Both the position numbers and the translations under genes were made by a program. DNA of 6,800 nt. It comes from an uncultured Eubacteriales bacterium. Lineage in GTDB: Bacteria > Bacillota > Clostridia > Oscillospirales > CAG-272. Each line of letters begins with the position of its first letter. Position 1 is the stretch's first letter. The DNA lies in NCBI GenBank assembly GCA_900556615.1, contig USPP01000081.1, positions 1 through 6,800 of the forward strand, written 5' to 3'. The notes under the pieces were generated by a model. It saw nothing but the letters and a program-made list of their open reading frames with translations, did no database searches and had not been told where the DNA came from. Of this stretch, positions 5,689 to 6,800 are shown in pieces.

Positions 5689-5704
5689 ACCGGATATTTC
5701 CGGT
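5689..5704. promoter_or_regulatory. perfect dyad ACCGGA-TATT-TCCGGT before the lipoprotein gene
   Basis: A 6-bp perfect inverted repeat with a 4-nt spacer lies 32 nt before the start codon of the hydrolase gene. TATAGA at 5684-5689 overlaps its left edge and could be a -10 box, but no -35 box stands at a good distance. The position suits an operator or a small leader hairpin. Function is inferred only from position and symmetry. Confidence 0.35.
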
Positions 5705-5735
5705 AAAAGAGAATTAAGAAAGGTTGTAAACACAA

Positions 5736-6683
5736 ATGAAAATAAGAAAAGATTTTTTTGTGTTGGCTTTTATCATGCTGTTTAGTGTTTTTTTTAATTC
5801 ATGTGGAGAAAATAATAAGTCGGGAGACGGGACGAGTGACGTTGTTGAAACTGAGAGTTCAGCAGATTCCACCTCTATAAGCGATACCGCAGAGTCCGGC
5901 GAATACACGGATTACATAAAGAAGGACGGCGAGTATATAAATAAGGATACCCTGTCGTATTATTGCGTCAGCAACGAGATATTTATCAAGCCCGAGACAA
6001 AAGTTACGGGAATCGTGCTTGAATTTCCGGGACTCGGAGGTCATTCCTGTCTTGGAGGAAATATGGACAATATGTTTGCGTACAGCAGTGATTTTGCCAA
6101 AGAATGTGCTAAAAAGGGAATTGTTCTTGCCTATACATTTCCGGGACCGTGGAGTTGGATGAACAAGGGTGCGGTGAGAGTGATTGATCTTATCGTGGAT
6201 GCATATATGGATAAATACGGCTGGAGCGACGAAGAGGACTTTACGCTTACGGTTATGGGAGGAAGCATGGGAGGACAAGGTGCGCTGATTTATACTATTG
6301 ATTCCCGGCATACTGTTGATGCCTGCGTTGCGCATTGTCCCTGTTACAACGTTCTTGAATGTTTTTCAAATCAGCAAAGCTTTCCGCGTGCTTTTATCAG
6401 TGCCGTGAACGCTTATGATATGCCGCTTGAGGAAGCACTGAAACTAATTTCACCGGAACATAGAATTGATGAAATGCCGGATATTCCCTATATTGTAACG
6501 GGAGATGAGTTGGACGACTGCTTCCCGATCAAGGGAACGGAGAATTTTGTCTCGCAGATGAAAGAAGCCGATCTCGATGTACAGTATATGTTCCTTGAGG
6601 GACAGCAGCACGGTGGGTTAAGCGGAGAAGATCGGAATACGATTGAACAATTTATTTTTAAGTACAGTAAGGTTTCTGAATAA
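5736..6683 (+). CDS. lipoprotein alpha/beta hydrolase (esterase/S9-like)
   Basis: 315 residues. Residues 1-22 are a lipoprotein signal peptide with lipobox FNSC and predicted lipidated C23. Residues ~24-62 are a polar Ser/Asp/Glu/Thr linker, and ~80-312 an alpha/beta-hydrolase domain. FPGLGGH (97-103) fits the strand/oxyanion region. GGSMGG (175-180) gives nucleophile S177 in a GxSxG elbow. TGDELDD (255-261) supplies the acid, D260 or D261. GQQHGG supplies H292. The family is serine esterases and S9-type peptidases; a surface carbohydrate esterase would suit the neighbouring glycosidases, but the substrate cannot be read from sequence. It is probably anchored on the outer face of the cell membrane. 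The start follows AAGAAAGG (5716-5723) by 12 nt, a rather long spacing. A 363-nt gap with a terminator and a palindromic element separates it from the surface cluster, so it is likely its own transcription unit. Confidence 0.8.
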   Translation: MKIRKDFFVLAFIMLFSVFFNSCGENNKSGDGTSDVVETESSADSTSISDTAESGEYTDYIKKDGEYINKDTLSYYCVSNEIFIKPETKVTGIVLEFPGLGGHSCLGGNMDNMFAYSSDFAKECAKKGIVLAYTFPGPWSWMNKGAVRVIDLIVDAYMDKYGWSDEEDFTLTVMGGSMGGQGALIYTIDSRHTVDACVAHCPCYNVLECFSNQQSFPRAFISAVNAYDMPLEEALKLISPEHRIDEMPDIPYIVTGDELDDCFPIKGTENFVSQMKEADLDVQYMFLEGQQHGGLSGEDRNTIEQFIFKYSKVSE

Positions 6684-6704
6684 ATAATGTCTGTTGAACC
6701 GTGC

Positions 6705-6721
6705 TGTTGCGTTAAGCAACA
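6705..6721 (+). terminator. small hairpin after the hydrolase gene
   Basis: TGTTGC (6705-6710) pairs with GCAACA (6716-6721) around a GTTAA loop, 21 nt after the stop codon. No T tract follows because the larger hairpin begins directly. It may help end transcription or protect the 3' end of the message. Confidence 0.35.
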
Positions 6722-6725
6722 AGCC

Positions 6726-6761
6726 CGGCATTTTCCCGGTCAGGAAACCGGGAAAATGCCG
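6726..6761 (+). terminator. 15-bp perfect hairpin after the hydrolase gene
   Basis: CGGCATTTTCCCGGT (6726-6740) is the exact reverse complement of ACCGGGAAAATGCCG (6747-6761), with a 6-nt CAGGAA loop. The stem is strong but the following sequence (AATCGGGTGTTTATG) lacks a proper T tract. It is either a non-canonical or bidirectional terminator, or a palindromic repeat. The remaining bases to 6800 hold nothing I can assign. Confidence 0.5.
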
Positions 6762-6800
6762 AATCGGGTGTTTATGACTGTATTTTCTTTGGATTATTAT

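Noticed and set aside
5597..5785. Small + strand open frame running from the palindromic element into the hydrolase gene
   Set aside because: It overlaps the start of the lipoprotein gene in another frame, encodes half of an inverted repeat and has no ribosome binding site or recognisable product.

Overview
The window looks like a piece of a gut-type Clostridia (Oscillospiraceae-like) genome or metagenome contig. The evidence is strong GGAGG-type ribosome binding sites, MKK-type signal peptides, C-terminal membrane anchors ending in KKKK or KKKR, and a classic lipobox. All complete genes are on the + strand.

Layout. Positions 1-160 do not match the rest. They hold, on the minus strand, the first ~27 codons of a Bacteroidales-like Mrp/Nbp35 ATPase gene, its AT-rich upstream repeats, and a 37-nt imperfect palindrome. 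Immediately after comes the 3' part of a GH36-like alpha-galactosidase gene whose front is missing (172-822). The join is therefore either a chimeric contig end or a real rearrangement. Four bases after the fragment's stop begins a complete cytosolic GH36 alpha-galactosidase (827-2860) with recognisable nucleophile (D414) and acid/base (D473) motifs.

Positions 2950-5372 hold three tandem paralogues (295, 226 and 233 aa). Each has a signal peptide, one conserved beta-rich domain that resembles a galactose-binding-like fold, and a C-terminal membrane anchor. I do not recognise the family. The third gene is a mosaic: its body is closest to the first gene, while its tail and about 60 nt of 3' flank are a ~190-bp near-copy of the second gene's. 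The first paralogue has a long acidic Ser/Thr linker and a plain transmembrane anchor. The other two have short linkers and a DTFDAG-type, sortase-signal-like tail.

The 363-bp gap 5373-5735 contains a long hairpin likely to be a terminator, then a ~180-bp element that folds almost completely on itself as nested inverted repeats (5495-5675; MITE-like or structured RNA), then a perfect 16-nt dyad just ahead of the next gene. The last gene (5736-6683) encodes a lipoprotein alpha/beta hydrolase with an apparent Ser177/Asp260-261/His292 triad. Two hairpins follow it.

Taken together the window suggests (inference) a carbohydrate-scavenging neighbourhood: cytosolic alpha-galactosidases, surface-anchored putative sugar-binding proteins and a surface esterase-like enzyme. 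No tRNA, rRNA, CRISPR array or transposase gene was seen.
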